From the NCBI GenBank assembly GCA_963818725.1, contig CAWFTU010000018.1, positions 186,001 through 250,000 of the forward strand: a stretch of DNA of 64,000 bases, in the 5' to 3' direction. The notes under the pieces were generated by a model. It made no database searches and was not told where the DNA came from. It worked only from the letters and a program-made list of their open reading frames with translations. The stretch comes from DATFDN01 sp963818725 (GTDB lineage Bacteria; Pseudomonadota; Alphaproteobacteria; Acetobacterales; Acetobacteraceae). Numbering within the stretch: position 1 is the first letter of the stretch; the number at the start of each line of letters is the position of its first letter. A program made the position numbers and the translations under genes. Positions 39,013-48,497 of the stretch are shown piece by piece.

Positions 39013-39331
39013 CGGTGCCGGCCCGCAAGCCGGCCTCGCGCGCGGGTGCCCCGCGCCAGGCGGCTGGCGCGGTGGTGCGCCCGTTGGAGAAATCCTGACT
39101 TTGATTGCCACTCCCCCGGCAAGGGTGAGGCGGTCGAGCAAGGCGCCGGTGAGCCGCTCGGACCCAAAGACGCTTGTCCATTCTTCAAAGGGCCGTTTGA
39201 CGGGGACTTGGCGAGGGTGAAAGGCGGGGCCGGTCCAGCCCCGGGCGGCCGCGCCGGCGAGGCATCAACCACGAGGGGCGCCCGGCCGCCCAGGGAACAG
39301 GGCCGACCCAGAGGCTGCGGCCGGGATGCGG
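39013..39331 (+). other. Spacer between convergent protease and hsp20 genes
   Basis: About 320 GC-rich bases. No recognisable gene and no clear terminator. Confidence 0.35.
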
Positions 39332-39730
39332 TCACTGGACCGCGATCCGCCGCGGCTGCGCCTCCCTGGCCTTGGGCAGTATCAGGACCAGCACGCCGTC
39401 CTCAAGCTGCGCGCCGATCCGCTCCCGGTCGATTTTGCCGGAGAGCGCGAACGCGCGCGTGTAGTGGCCGACGTTGAACTCGGTGTAGACCGGCTCCATC
39501 CCCTCGTACTTGCTGAAGTCGATCTTCCCCTCCACCCGCAGCACGTCGTTCTCCAGGGCGATGCTGACGCCCTCGCGCTCCACGCCGGGCATCTCCATCA
39601 GCACCGTCAGCGCCTCGTCGGTCTCATAGATGTCGGAGTAGGGGACATAGAAGCGGCCCGGAACCGTCTTCTCGTCCTTGCTCGCCAGCTCCTTCTTGTC
39701 GCGCACCGCGAGTTCCTGCGATGGGGCCAT
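39332..39730 (-). CDS. Small heat-shock protein Hsp20 (second gene of the pair)
   Basis: 132 residues. The start MAPSQELAVRDKKEL was chosen because GGAGG lies 5 bases before it; the longer frame from 39847 includes the upstream gene's end. The alpha-crystallin domain spans about residues 30-125: DIYETDEALTVLMEMPGVER, ALENDVLRVEGKID and a final strand GVLVLILPKAREAQPRRIAV with I-A-V. YTEFNVGHYTRAFALS is a typical class A signature. Located 41 bases after the first hsp20, so the pair is one operon behind the CIRCE at 40277. Confidence 0.93.
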   Translation of the reverse strand: MAPSQELAVRDKKELASKDEKTVPGRFYVPYSDIYETDEALTVLMEMPGVEREGVSIALENDVLRVEGKIDFSKYEGMEPVYTEFNVGHYTRAFALSGKIDRERIGAQLEDGVLVLILPKAREAQPRRIAVQ

Positions 39731-39771
39731 CGTGTCCTCCATTGAGTTCTGTTGGTTTGCCCGCTCACGGC

Positions 39772-40197
39772 TCAGTTCACCGGGATCGACTTCGGCTTGT
39801 CGCGCTCGGCGCGCGGCAGGAACAGCGCCAGGACGCCGTCGCGGCACTCGGCCTTCACGCCGTCGGGGTCGATCTCGACCGGCAGCGTCAGGGCGCGGTC
39901 GAACCGGCCGGCCAGCCGCTCGCGCCGGTGCAGGCTCGCCTTTTCCGGATAGGCCAGGGACTTCGTGCCCGCCAGCCGGATCGTGTTGCCCTTCACCTGC
40001 ACGTTGAGGTCCGACTTCTTGATGCCGGGGACCTCGGTGATGATGATGAAGTCGTCGCCCTTGCGGAACACGTTCATCGGCGGATACCCGCCGCCGCCGC
40101 TCGGGCCGGACTGCAGCCAGCCGCTGGAGCGGAAGGAGTCCAGGGCCTGTTGCAGGCTGAGCAGCGCATCGAGTGGGTCGCCAAACAGCGTTGCCAT
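39772..40197 (-). CDS. Small heat-shock protein Hsp20 (first gene of the pair)
   Basis: 141 residues with AAGGGGG upstream. MATLFGDPLDALLSLQQALD, then PPMNVFRKGDDFIIITEVPG, KSDLNVQVKGNTIRLAGTKS, HRRERLAGRFDRALTLPVEI and LFLPRAERDKPKSIPVN. The end carries the I-P-V tail characteristic of oligomerising Hsp20s. Two different Hsp20s in one operon may form mixed oligomers (inference). The CIRCE operator is 80 bases upstream. Confidence 0.94.
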   Translation of the reverse strand: MATLFGDPLDALLSLQQALDSFRSSGWLQSGPSGGGGYPPMNVFRKGDDFIIITEVPGIKKSDLNVQVKGNTIRLAGTKSLAYPEKASLHRRERLAGRFDRALTLPVEIDPDGVKAECRDGVLALFLPRAERDKPKSIPVN

Positions 40198-40276
40198 CGT
40201 TTCACCCCCTTGCTCGCTGGAGGCGGGGAGCGCCCGGCACGCGCCGTCCCGTGGATGCCGATCTCCTGGCGGTGCG

Positions 40277-40303
40277 CTGGCACTCTCCGGCCTCGAGTGC
40301 CAA
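40277..40303 (-). promoter_or_regulatory. Second CIRCE operator (HrcA site), upstream of the hsp20 pair
   Basis: CTGGCACTC (40277-40285), 9-base spacer, GAGTGCCAA (40295-40303): a 7-base core inverted repeat GGCACTC/GAGTGCC with one imperfect outer pair. It is 80 bases upstream of the first hsp20 start. CIRCE before hsp20 genes is uncommon compared with groESL and dnaK operons. Confidence 0.85.
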
Positions 40304-40392
40304 GCGAGCTGGTGAAGGAGGGATGGGCGGTCAAGAGGAGGTCATAGCGTCGGGTGTTACACAGCTTTAAGCCCACGCCCACCTGTCGGCGG

Positions 40393-40412
40393 GCGGGTCG
40401 GAATCGACCCGC
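40393..40412 (+). promoter_or_regulatory. Inverted repeat before the beta-propeller gene
   Basis: GCGGGTCG and CGACCCGC, perfect 8-base arms with a GAAT loop, about 40 bases upstream of the gene at 40451. It may be an operator or a leader hairpin; no T-run follows. Confidence 0.4.
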
Positions 40413-40450
40413 GACGGTGTCGCGGTGTGGCGGGAGGAGGGTAGGGGAGC

Positions 40451-41407
40451 ATGATCGCGCGCTCAGCGCTTCTGTTCTTGCTCGTCTGGGCGTGCGGCGC
40501 GGCCGCCGCGCCGGTCTGGACCGCATTCCCGCTGCCCGCGGGAAGCGGCCCGCACGATGTCGCGCCGGCTCCCGACGGCACGGTGTGGTTCACGGCGCAG
40601 GCGGCCGGCAGGCTCGGCCGGCTCGATCCGAGGACCGGCCACGTGGATGAGTTTCCGCTCGGCCAGGGCTCGGCGCCGCACGGCGTCATACTCGGCCCGG
40701 ACGGGGCGCCCTGGGTGACGGATGGGGGCCTCAACGCCGTGCTGCGCCTCGACCCTGGCACGCACGCGATCCGCCGCTTCCCGCTGCCCGCGAGCCGGCC
40801 CGGCGCCAACCTCAACACCGCGACCTTCGACCGCTCGGGCAGGCTGTGGTTCACCGGCCAGAATGGCGTCTATGGGCGGGTGGACCCGCAGTCGGGAGCG
40901 GTGCGCGTCTGGGACGCGCCGCGCGGTCCCGGACCATACGGCATCACCACGACGCGCTCCGGCGCGGTCTACTTCGCCTCGCTGGCCGGCGGCTACATCG
41001 CCCGGATCGATCCGGCGAGCGGCGCCGCGAGCGTCATCGAGCCGCCGACCCCGCACCAGGGGGCCCGCCGCGTTTGGCCGGACGCGCAAGGCGCGCTGTG
41101 GGTCAGCGAGTTCGGCGCGGGGCAGATCGCGCGCTTCCAGCCGGCGGGGAACGCCTGGCGATCGTGGCGCCTGCCCGGCACGCACCCGCAGCCCTACGCG
41201 ATCTATGTGGACGAGCATGACATCGTCTGGGTGAGCGACTTCGGTGTTGGGGTCCTGCTCCGCTTTGATCCCGCCAGCGGCCGGTTTGACCGCGTCGCGG
41301 AGCAAGCCGGCGCGGTCTGGCTTCGCCAGTTGCTCGGCCGGCCCGGCGAGGTCTGGGGCGCCGACTCGGCGCACGACCGGCTCATCCGCGTGTCGGAGCG
41401 GGGCTGA
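40451..41407 (+). CDS. Vgb-like (virginiamycin B lyase-type) beta-propeller, secreted
   Basis: 318 residues with a signal peptide (MIARSALLFLLVWACGAAAA). Repeated blades of the form APDGTVWFTAQAAGRLGRLD, PDGAPWVTDGGLNAVLRLD, RSGRLWFTGQNGVYGRVD, RSGAVYFASLAGGYIARID, AQGALWVSEFGAGQIARF and HDIVWVSDFGVGVLLRFD make about seven propeller blades of the streptogramin-lyase family. True Vgb enzymes are cytoplasmic, so an exported member is unlikely to be a resistance enzyme; a periplasmic binding or lactonase-like role is more plausible. GGAGGAGG lies upstream. Confidence 0.85.
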   Translation: MIARSALLFLLVWACGAAAAPVWTAFPLPAGSGPHDVAPAPDGTVWFTAQAAGRLGRLDPRTGHVDEFPLGQGSAPHGVILGPDGAPWVTDGGLNAVLRLDPGTHAIRRFPLPASRPGANLNTATFDRSGRLWFTGQNGVYGRVDPQSGAVRVWDAPRGPGPYGITTTRSGAVYFASLAGGYIARIDPASGAASVIEPPTPHQGARRVWPDAQGALWVSEFGAGQIARFQPAGNAWRSWRLPGTHPQPYAIYVDEHDIVWVSDFGVGVLLRFDPASGRFDRVAEQAGAVWLRQLLGRPGEVWGADSAHDRLIRVSERG

Positions 41408-41419
41408 GCCGCGTTGGCC

Positions 41420-41782
41420 TCAGCTCTCCTGGCGTGTCTCGCCGGCCTGGGCGGCGATGCGGTCGAGCTTCGCCGCCATGATGAAGTCGTTCTCGTGCAG
41501 GCCCTTGATCTTCTTGGTCCGCAGCGAGACCGTCGCATACCCCCAGCCGAAGCTGATGTCCGGATGGTGCCCCTCCGTCTCGGCGAGTTCGGCGGCGCGG
41601 CTCACAAAGGCGAATGCCTCGCGGAAGTTCTTGAACCGATAGGTGCGCTCGATCCGGGTGGCGCTGTCCATCAGCGCCCATTCCGGCGCCTGAGCCCGGT
41701 ATCCCTCGGCCTCCTCGGGCGTCAGCGGCGGAATTCCGCCGCGACATGGCGTGCAGGTCTTCTCTGCCAGTGCTGTCGCCAT
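41420..41782 (-). CDS. phhB: Pterin-4a-carbinolamine dehydratase
   Basis: 120 residues from MATALAEKTCTPCRGGIPPL with GGAGG upstream. The active-site signature EGHHPDISFGWGYATVSL (residues 70-87) has the two adjacent histidines and the later LHENDFIMAAKLD. The enzyme recycles the pterin cofactor used by aromatic amino acid hydroxylases, and the family also has a role as transcription cofactor. No hydroxylase gene is nearby. Confidence 0.92.
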   Translation of the reverse strand: MATALAEKTCTPCRGGIPPLTPEEAEGYRAQAPEWALMDSATRIERTYRFKNFREAFAFVSRAAELAETEGHHPDISFGWGYATVSLRTKKIKGLHENDFIMAAKLDRIAAQAGETRQES

Positions 41783-42141
41783 GCTCTCGCCTCCCAATCC
41801 GCCGACCTCACGTGGGAGCGCCGGACCGGGTGCGGGAGAGGCCGCCCCCCGCGCGGGGCGGCGATGAGGGAGGCGGGAATGCGGCGCCGGCCTGGTCGAC
41901 CTCAATTCGGAACACGGTTGGGAAACGCCGCGCCCGGCCTGCGGCCGTGTCCAATTTCGATCAGAACGACCCGTCCGAAACCGATCCTTTCCGGAACACT
42001 AACAGGCGAGCAAGCCGGCTCGACGAGCAGCCTGACGTCATGGCCGAAGGCGGGCTGGCCACGCCCAGCTCGCGGGCGAGCGCTCGGTGTGGATGCGCGG
42101 TGCGATCCCTGCCGGCGTGGAACCTGGGGCTGCGAGTTGCC
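41783..42141 (-). other. Spacer before phhB
   Basis: About 360 bases between the NADH dehydrogenase stop and the phhB start. No gene, no clear terminator; the right part is very GC-rich. Confidence 0.35.
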
Positions 42142-43524
42142 TCAGTGCAATTTCACCCGCGGCTCCCCGCGGCGCGAGGACCCAGGCGCCAGGGTGTCGA
42201 GCGCGACCTTGCCGGCGCCGTGCAGCGCGTGCTGGTGCATCTTGTGCAGGGAGCGGTACATCAGCCGGGCGAGCAGGCCCTCCACGAACATGTTCTTGCC
42301 GGCCAGCCCGCCCATCAGGTTCCCCACCGTGCTGTACTGGCCGAGCGAGACCAGCGAGCCGAAGTCGCGGTAGCGGAAGGGCTGCAGCGCCTTGCCCTCC
42401 AGCCGCCGCCGGACTTGCTTGACGAGATGGCTCGCCTCTTGGTGCGCGGCCTGCGCCCGCGGCGGCACGGGTGCCTCGAAGCCTTCCCGCGGAACGGCGG
42501 CGCAGTCGCCGATTGCGAAGATGTCCGGGTCGCGCGTGGTCTGCAGCGTCGGCAGGACGATGAGCTGGTTGCTGCGGTTCACCTCCAGGCCGTCGAGGTC
42601 GCGCAGGAAGTCCGGCCCCTTCACACCGGCGGACCACACGACCAGCTCGGCCGGGATGAACGTGCCGTCAGCGAGGCACACCCCGTCCGCGCGCACCGCG
42701 CTCACCCGCGCTTTCGTGCGCACCTCGACCCCGAGCCCTCGCAGCAGCTCGGCCGCCTTGTTGGACAAGCGCTCGGGCAGGGCAGGCAGGATGCGGTCGG
42801 CGGCCTCGATCACGACGATGCGGATGTCGCGCCCGGGATCCACCCGGTCCAGCCCGTAGGCGATGACCTGTCGCACGGTGTGGTGCAGCTCAGCCGCGAG
42901 TTCGGTCCCTGTCGCCCCCGCGCCGATGATGGCGACGTGGAGCTGCCCCGGCCGCACCGCGCCTGGCTGGGCGTGGGCGCGGATGCAGGCATTGACGAGG
43001 CGGCGGTTGAAGCGCGCCGCCTGCTCCGGCGTCTCCAGCGGCACCGCATATCGAGCGGTACCCGGCGTGCCGAAATCGTTGGTGACGCTGCCGACCGCGA
43101 CCACCAGCGTGTCATAGCGGAACGAACGCGGCGGCGTGATCTCGCGTCCCTCGTCGTCGTGTGTGGCGGCGAGACGCACCTCTCTGCGCCTGCGGTCGAG
43201 ACCGATCATCTCGCCGAAGCGATAGCGGAAATGGTGGTGGTGCGCGTGCGCGAGATGGTCCAGCTCGTGCGCGCCCGGGTCCATGCTGCCGGCGGCGACG
43301 GCGTGGAGCAGCGGCTTCCAGAGATGGGTCCGTGCCCGCTCGATCAAGGTGACGTTGGCGCTGCCGCGACGGGCCAGGGTGTCGCCGAGCCGGGTGGCGA
43401 GCTGCAAGCCCGCTGCCCCACCCCCTACCACCACGATGTGGTGCAGCCCCCCCTCGCTCGTCGATGGTGGGAAGGATGCAGGCGCGTCCGCCGGCATCTC
43501 GGTTGCATTGACCTCGTTCCGCAT
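42142..43524 (-). CDS. ndh: Type II NADH:quinone oxidoreductase (NDH-2)
   Basis: 460 residues from MRNEVNATEMPADAP with GAGGAGGGGG upstream. First dinucleotide site IVVVGGGAAGLQLATRLGD (residues 30-48, FAD), second site VAIIGAGATGTELAAELHH (NADH), and DPDIFAIGDCAAVPREG near the C-terminus. The C-terminal part (LVSLGQYSTVGNLMGGLAGK) has the amphipathic membrane-anchoring region. NDH-2 passes electrons from NADH to quinone without pumping protons. Next to the C4-dicarboxylate transporter on the same strand, but 69 bases apart. Confidence 0.92.
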   Translation of the reverse strand: MRNEVNATEMPADAPASFPPSTSEGGLHHIVVVGGGAAGLQLATRLGDTLARRGSANVTLIERARTHLWKPLLHAVAAGSMDPGAHELDHLAHAHHHHFRYRFGEMIGLDRRRREVRLAATHDDEGREITPPRSFRYDTLVVAVGSVTNDFGTPGTARYAVPLETPEQAARFNRRLVNACIRAHAQPGAVRPGQLHVAIIGAGATGTELAAELHHTVRQVIAYGLDRVDPGRDIRIVVIEAADRILPALPERLSNKAAELLRGLGVEVRTKARVSAVRADGVCLADGTFIPAELVVWSAGVKGPDFLRDLDGLEVNRSNQLIVLPTLQTTRDPDIFAIGDCAAVPREGFEAPVPPRAQAAHQEASHLVKQVRRRLEGKALQPFRYRDFGSLVSLGQYSTVGNLMGGLAGKNMFVEGLLARLMYRSLHKMHQHALHGAGKVALDTLAPGSSRRGEPRVKLH

Positions 43525-43593
43525 GGCCCCCTCCTCACGCACCCTGGAAATCGCCAGCGGCAGCATGTCCAGCGGCTCTCTGCCTTCACCGCG

Positions 43594-44967
43594 CTATCGG
43601 GAAGGCGACACCTCGGTCGTGCGGACCTGCCGCTCCTTTGCCAGGATCAGCACCGCCTCCGGATCGTCCGCCTCCGCGTCGGTTTCCTGGTTCAGGTATC
43701 GTTGCAGCCGGACCTCGTCGAGGGCTCCCTCCCACTTCGAGACGACGATCGTCGCGACGCCGTTGCCGATGAGGTTGGTCAGCGCCCGCGCTTCCGACAT
43801 GAAGCGGTCCACGCCGAGGATGAGCGCGATGCTCGCGACCGGGATCGTGCCGGTTGAGCCCAACGTGGCGGCGAGCACGATGAAACCGCTGCCCGTGACG
43901 CCCGCCGCGCCTTTCGAGGTCAGCAGCAGCACGCCGAGGATGCCGAGCTGGTGCCCGATTGTCAGCGGGGTGTCGGTCGCCTGTGCCAGGAACAACGCAG
44001 CCATTGTCAGATAGATGCAGGTGCCGTCGAGATTGAAGGAATACCCGGTGGGGACCACCAGCCCGACGACCAACTCCTGGCACCCGAGGTTCTCAAGCTT
44101 GGCGATCATCCTCGGCAGCACCGATTCTGAGGACGAGGTGCCGAGCACGATGAGCAGCTCTTCCTTGATGTAGCGGATGAACTTGACGACGCTGAAGCCG
44201 CAGAGCGCGCAGACCGCGCCCAGGACGATGAAGATGAACACGAGGCAGGTGACGTACACGCTCGCCATCAGCTGGCCGAGCGAGACCAGCGTCCCGATGC
44301 CGTAGCGGCCGATGGTGAACGCCATCGCCCCGAATGCGCCCAGCGGCGCCGCCCGCATGATGATGGCGACGATCCCGAAGAGCGTGTGGGAAGCGATGTC
44401 GATCAGGCGCAGGAGGGGCTTGCCGTGCTCACCGAGGAAGGACAGCGCGAAGGCAAACAGGACCGCGAAGAACAACACCTGAATCACCTCGCCCTCGGCG
44501 AAAGCCCCAACCGCGCTCACCGGGATGATGTGCAGCAGGTAATCGACCGCCCCGGACTTCTTCGCCGCGGTGGCAAAGGTCTGGATCGACGTCGTGTCCA
44601 CCTGGCTGAGGTTCGCGTGCACACCGGCGCCCGGTCGCCACACATTGGCGACGGTCATGCCGACGGCGAGAGCCACTGTGGTCATGACTTCGAAGTAGAT
44701 CAGTGCCTTCAGGCCGACGCGGCCGACCTTCTTCATGTCCTCCATGCTGGCGATGCCGTGCACGACGGTACAGAAGATGATCGGCGCGATCACCATCCGG
44801 ATGGCGGCGATGAAGGCGTCGCCGAATGGCTTCATGCTGGCGCCGAGTGTCGGGTAGAAGTGGCCGAGCAGGGCGCCGATGAGGATCGCGATCAGCACCT
44901 GAACATAGAGGTGGCTGTACCATCGAGTGCGATGAGCCAGCGCAGTGCCGGTTGCTTGAACCGCCAT
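43594..44967 (-). CDS. dctA: C4-dicarboxylate:cation symporter DctA
   Basis: 457 residues with about eight membrane segments plus re-entrant hairpins. LGTSSSESVLPRMIAKLENL is the serine-rich HP1 motif, VPTGYSFNLDGTCIYLTMAA the TM7 motif and LTSKGAAGVTGSGFIVLAAT the HP2 motif, all characteristic of DctA/GltP proteins. The C-terminal tail is charged. It takes up succinate, fumarate or malate with protons. GGAGG upstream of the start. Such transporters are often under a two-component system; the sensor-regulator pair at 60-62 kb is too distant to link. Confidence 0.94.
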   Translation of the reverse strand: MAVQATGTALAHRTRWYSHLYVQVLIAILIGALLGHFYPTLGASMKPFGDAFIAAIRMVIAPIIFCTVVHGIASMEDMKKVGRVGLKALIYFEVMTTVALAVGMTVANVWRPGAGVHANLSQVDTTSIQTFATAAKKSGAVDYLLHIIPVSAVGAFAEGEVIQVLFFAVLFAFALSFLGEHGKPLLRLIDIASHTLFGIVAIIMRAAPLGAFGAMAFTIGRYGIGTLVSLGQLMASVYVTCLVFIFIVLGAVCALCGFSVVKFIRYIKEELLIVLGTSSSESVLPRMIAKLENLGCQELVVGLVVPTGYSFNLDGTCIYLTMAALFLAQATDTPLTIGHQLGILGVLLLTSKGAAGVTGSGFIVLAATLGSTGTIPVASIALILGVDRFMSEARALTNLIGNGVATIVVSKWEGALDEVRLQRYLNQETDAEADDPEAVLILAKERQVRTTEVSPSR

Positions 44968-45487
44968 CGGGCCCTCCTCCCCTCGATCAGATCACCGTTG
45001 CACGCTCGCCTCGACCGCGGTGAGTGCGGTCGTGTTGACCAGCCCGCGGGCGGCCGTGGGGTAGGGTGAGGATACGTGCAAAGGTGCGTACAGGCGAGAG
45101 GGCGCCGCGATAGGGGCATCCGAGAAGGTATCATTCGCCGATGGGCGATCGTTGCGGGTCCGACGCACGGTTCCAGTAGGCCTTCCGAGCCGCGTCTCGG
45201 ACCCGTTTTCTGTGTGGTCCCTCGACGTGCCGCGCCCCGGGTCGGCGTGGGCCGCGTTCGACATCGCGCTGGCGTGGCACCGGCGGGGGTTGGGCGTCGC
45301 CGGGCTCGGCCCCGAGGGGATCGCGACCCGCGCACCCTTCGACCTGGACCGGATGGCCTTCCTCGGCGGCGCCCAACTCTCCACCTTTCCGCAACCACTC
45401 TGCGCGATTGGGCTACCCTAGCCGGTCAGGCGAATCGGGCTTGGCTCTCTCTGCTGAAGGGCAAAGCCGGGCAACGGAGAACAGGAG
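44968..45487 (+). other. Spacer with a possible short frame
   Basis: About 520 bases. A plus-strand frame at 45152-45421 (MRVRRTVPVGLPSRVSDPFS) looks somewhat protein-like (SAWAAFDIALAWHRRGLG) but lacks a ribosome-binding site and any known domain. I leave it unassigned. Confidence 0.35.
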
Positions 45488-45775
45488 ATGAGCGACGCGG
45501 AGTTCGAGTGCCCGGAGGTGGCGGCGCTGCGCGCGCTGGCGGAGGCGCGCGGCTGGAGCGTCTACACGAAGGGGCCAGAAGATCTCGGCGTGACGCTGCG
45601 CGGTGATGTGACGCTCATGCTCAAGCGCGATGCCCTGGTTGACGACATCTGGAGCCTCTCGATCGATATCCAAACGGAGGAGCTGCCGCATGATCCAGCC
45701 GAGTTCGCGCTCAAGCTGAGGCGCGCCTTGCGCAGGCTCGGCGAGCTCATCGTCGAGGGCGCACCGGCCGGGTAA
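45488..45775 (+). CDS. Hypothetical protein (95 aa)
   Basis: MSDAEFECPEVAALRALAEA, then RGWSVYTKGPEDLGVTLRGD, DDIWSLSIDIQTEELPHDPA and an arginine-rich helix ending VEGAPAG. CAGGAG precedes the start. An acidic alpha/beta protein without signal peptide or known family. Next to the IS1182 copy, transcribed towards it. Confidence 0.6.
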   Translation: MSDAEFECPEVAALRALAEARGWSVYTKGPEDLGVTLRGDVTLMLKRDALVDDIWSLSIDIQTEELPHDPAEFALKLRRALRRLGELIVEGAPAG

Positions 45776-45983
45776 CGCCTCGATCCGCATCGGCGAGCTG
45801 GCGCGGGAGCGCGACCGCCGGTCCGTTCCGCCTCCGATCCACCGTCCGCCAGTATTCCCGGCCCGGCCTCAGGCCCGAATACTGCCCTCGGCAAGTCCTC
45901 CCGCCCGCCCGGCGCGCGGCGAACACCAGGGACTTGGCCGCGACGTCGCCGGGACTTCCCGGCGCTTTCCATACTGGAACAGA

Positions 45984-46769
45984 CCGTGCGAAAACTCGCT
46001 GGAGCGGTAATGCTGACAAAATTGGCAGTCAGAAGTGCACGCCGAGGTCCTGGTGAGCCAAACCGGCAAATTCCAAGAAATCCCCGGTTCCACATCGTGG
46101 CTGTCGGCGATCATGCCAGCCAGTCCGGGAAAACCCGCCAGCAGCAGCCTTTCAGGCTGCTACCACGGCCATCAACTCGGCGAACCCGACGATATTCAGC
46201 ACCCGCCTCAGGTTGTAGGCGAGCGCGGTCAGGCTGAACTCGGCGCGGACCTTCTCCAGGCCACGCATCAGGAACGCGCCCTGGTTCATCCATTGCTTGA
46301 CCGTGCCGAACGGGTGTTCGACGGTCTCGCGCCGACAGTCGAGGATACCAGGGCGCTTGGCCAGACGCTCCCGCATCCGGTCCAACACCGCTTCGTTCTC
46401 CAGACGAGAGACCGTGCGAAACTTGCCACCCGTGCATTGCGAACGGATTGTGCAATCATCGCACGCCAGCTTGTTGACGTAGTTGATCTTCTTCAGCCCA
46501 CGCAGAAGCGACGATGAATACGGATACAGCCGCTGACCCGCTGGGCAAACATAGCTGTCGCTGTCTGCGCCATAGCGGAACTCATCCTTGCGGAACAAGC
46601 CGGCCTTGACCGAGGGCCCGCGCTGCGGACGCGGCACGTAGGGCACGATCCCAGCCTTCTCGCAGGCCTCGATGTCCTCGATCTTGAAATAGCCCTTGTC
46701 GGCCACGGCGTCGATTGCCTCGACGCCCAGGACTGCCTTCGCCGCTTCGGCGGTCCGCGTCAGCAGCCC
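45984..46769 (-). pseudogene. IS1182 transposase, 3' half (copy 2, split by IS110)
   Basis: Coding part 46152-46769: LLTRTAEAAKAVLGVEAIDA, ADKGYFKIEDIEACEKAGIV, CDDCTIRSQC and ETVEHPFGTVKQWM, ending at 46152. It continues the 5' half at 48498-49041; the two meet at DMG/LLT. The element's right end (noncoding, to about 45984) has the same TTTTCGCACGGTCT border as copy 1. Confidence 0.85.
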
Positions 46770-46822
46770 TCGTCTGGCCATTCCACCAAGCTATGCTTGG
46801 CGGAACCTCGTATGGGGGCTGC
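46768..46822 (-). repeat. Hairpin mini-element, copy C
   Basis: On the minus strand: AGCAGCCC and GGGCTGCT as outer arms, conserved AGGTTCCG, inner arms CCAAGC and GCTTGG around loop ATA, conserved TGGAA, then GAGGG joined to the IS1182 half. It marks one edge of the IS110-containing insert. CCCCCAT before the core is shared with copy A. Confidence 0.75.
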
Positions 46823-47101
46823 TATGTCAAGCGACCATTTCTGAGTTCCTCGCATGATCGGATTCGGGTTCGAGCCCATTTCTCATTATGCGGCAGCTCT
46901 GGCCGCATCACCTCGTATCCGGTCGAACCTTGAAGCAGTCCGAACCATAATCCCTCATGCTTGAGGGTGCAGGGCTCGGAGGGGTGGGACCCTTCTTGGA
47001 AGCGCGGCATCTCTCAGCCCAGGTTCCGCTCGGCCACCACCCGCCCCGATCCGGCAGGTCAGAAGGCGACCCGCGGATTGGATTGTCCCTTCTCGGCTCC
47101 G
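46823..47101 (-). other. Noncoding end of the IS110 insert
   Basis: About 280 bases downstream of the IS110 transposase. IS110-type elements encode a bridge RNA in a noncoding end; for the IS1111-like subgroup it is on this side. I can only note the position, no fold was computed. Confidence 0.4.
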
Positions 47102-48413
47102 TTAGCCCGCCTTGGCTTTCAGCGCAGCACCGGTCGGCACCAGTCCTTGGGTGACGAATCGCCAGAGTGCCACGAGCAGCTTTCTGGCCAGGGCGACAAT
47201 GGCGATACGCTTGATGCGACCCCGTCCGTCGCGGACCCGGTCGCGATACCATGTGCTCAGGGCACTATCCGGCTGGTTGCGCAGCCACAGCCAGGCGAGC
47301 TGCCCCATGGCCTTGCGCACACGGGCATTCCCGGCTTTCGAGATGCCTTGTTCGTTGTCGACCCCACCGCTCTGCCACGGACTGGGTGCGAGCCCCGCGT
47401 AGGCCGCGACCTCACGGCGGTTGCGGAAGTCGCGAAAGAAAGCCTCACCGGCGAGCACCGAGGCGGTTTCGGGGCCGATCCCTTTCAGCCGCAACAGGCG
47501 CGCACCCGCGGCGTCGCTCTGGAGCGACGCCGCAGCTCTCGTGTCGTCGCAGCCGTGGGAACTCGCCGCCGCGGCATCGACGATCGGCCCGACGCAACGA
47601 TCGGCCACGAGGGCAGCATCGCGCTCCGCCTCCACCACAGCAAGCTGCTGCATGGTCAGCTCCAGCCGGTCCACTTGGCGCAGGAGTTCGGCGCTGAGCC
47701 GCGGCGGCAGCTTTTGTCCCTCCGTAGTGCGCAGACCTGCCAGCCGGGCCCGTCGGTCCTGCCAGGTCGGCTCAAAACCGAAGATGCCTTGCGTTGCGAG
47801 CACCCTCCGTGGCCGTTCCAACGGTCCTGCGGACCGGCGGAACCTTCCGGCCACTCCGCCCCTTGATCCGGTTCGCGTGCCGGATGCGCTCGGCCAGCAG
47901 CGTCTCGCGCTCGCGACTAAGCCGTCGTGCATCCTCTGCCTCGCGCGTTGGTGGACGAACCATCGAGCAGACCTGGCGCTCCCCCCGCGACCAGGCCATC
48001 AGCGTGCGCAGCATTGCCTCGGCGTCGATGCGGTCCGTCTTGGCGCGGCGACTGCGGCGATTGACCGCGATCGAGGAGGGATCGACGACATGGCTCTGCA
48101 CCCCGTGCGCCTCCAACAGGCGATGCACCCAGAAGCCGTCGCGGCCTGCCTCCTGCATGACAACAATCCCGACCAGCCCACCGCGCCGACGCTCGGCCCG
48201 CTCGTGCAGGCGATCGAGCAACGCGAGCAGGCCTGACCCGTCGCAGGCCGCAACGGCGTGCTTGCTGGCCTTGTCCTCGCCCGGCGTGCTGGCGACAACA
48301 ATCCAACGCGTCAGGCTGAGTTCCAGCGCCACAAACAACGTGGCTGCCCTGTCGTTCGGCGTGGCATCGTGATGTTGGGCGGCAGGCCGGATGGGATGTT
48401 CAATGCTTTGCAT
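47102..48413 (-). pseudogene. IS110 family transposase (copy 2), interrupted by a hairpin mini-element
   Basis: Start at 48413 (MQSIEHPIRPAAQHHDATPN). N-terminal domain: TLFVALELSLTRWIVVASTP, VVMQEAGRDGFWVHRLLEAH, RRAKTDRIDAEAMLRTLMAW. At IRHANRIKG (about 47860) a hairpin element of some 57 bases interrupts the gene, and the protein resumes as LATQGIFGFEPTWQDRRARL, with LLRLKGIGPETASVLAGEAF, PSPWQSGGVDNEQGISKAGN and the end at 47102. The insertion shifts the frame. The whole element sits in an IS1182 gene. Confidence 0.87.
47803..47859 (-). repeat. Hairpin mini-element, copy B (in IS110)
   Basis: On the minus strand: outer arms GTGGCCG and CGGCCAC, conserved AGGTTCCG, inner arms CGGTCC and GGACCG around loop GCA, conserved TGGAA, end GGAGGG. 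The target reads AAGGG then TGCTCGC, closely like the target of copy E. Confidence 0.8.
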
Positions 48414-48497
48414 CAGGCGTCTCCAGGATGAGAGGACAACGACCTCAGCCTACGATCCGGCCGCCGCCCACCCGCATAGGATCTTTGGCCAGCCTCA

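Noticed and set aside
40451..41407. Streptogramin resistance (virginiamycin B lyase)
   Set aside because: The protein has the propeller but also a signal peptide, whereas true Vgb acts in the cytoplasm; a resistance function is not supported.
41746..43857. Plus-strand frame of 703 codons opposite ndh
   Set aside because: Antisense to the well-recognised NADH dehydrogenase; a shadow frame.
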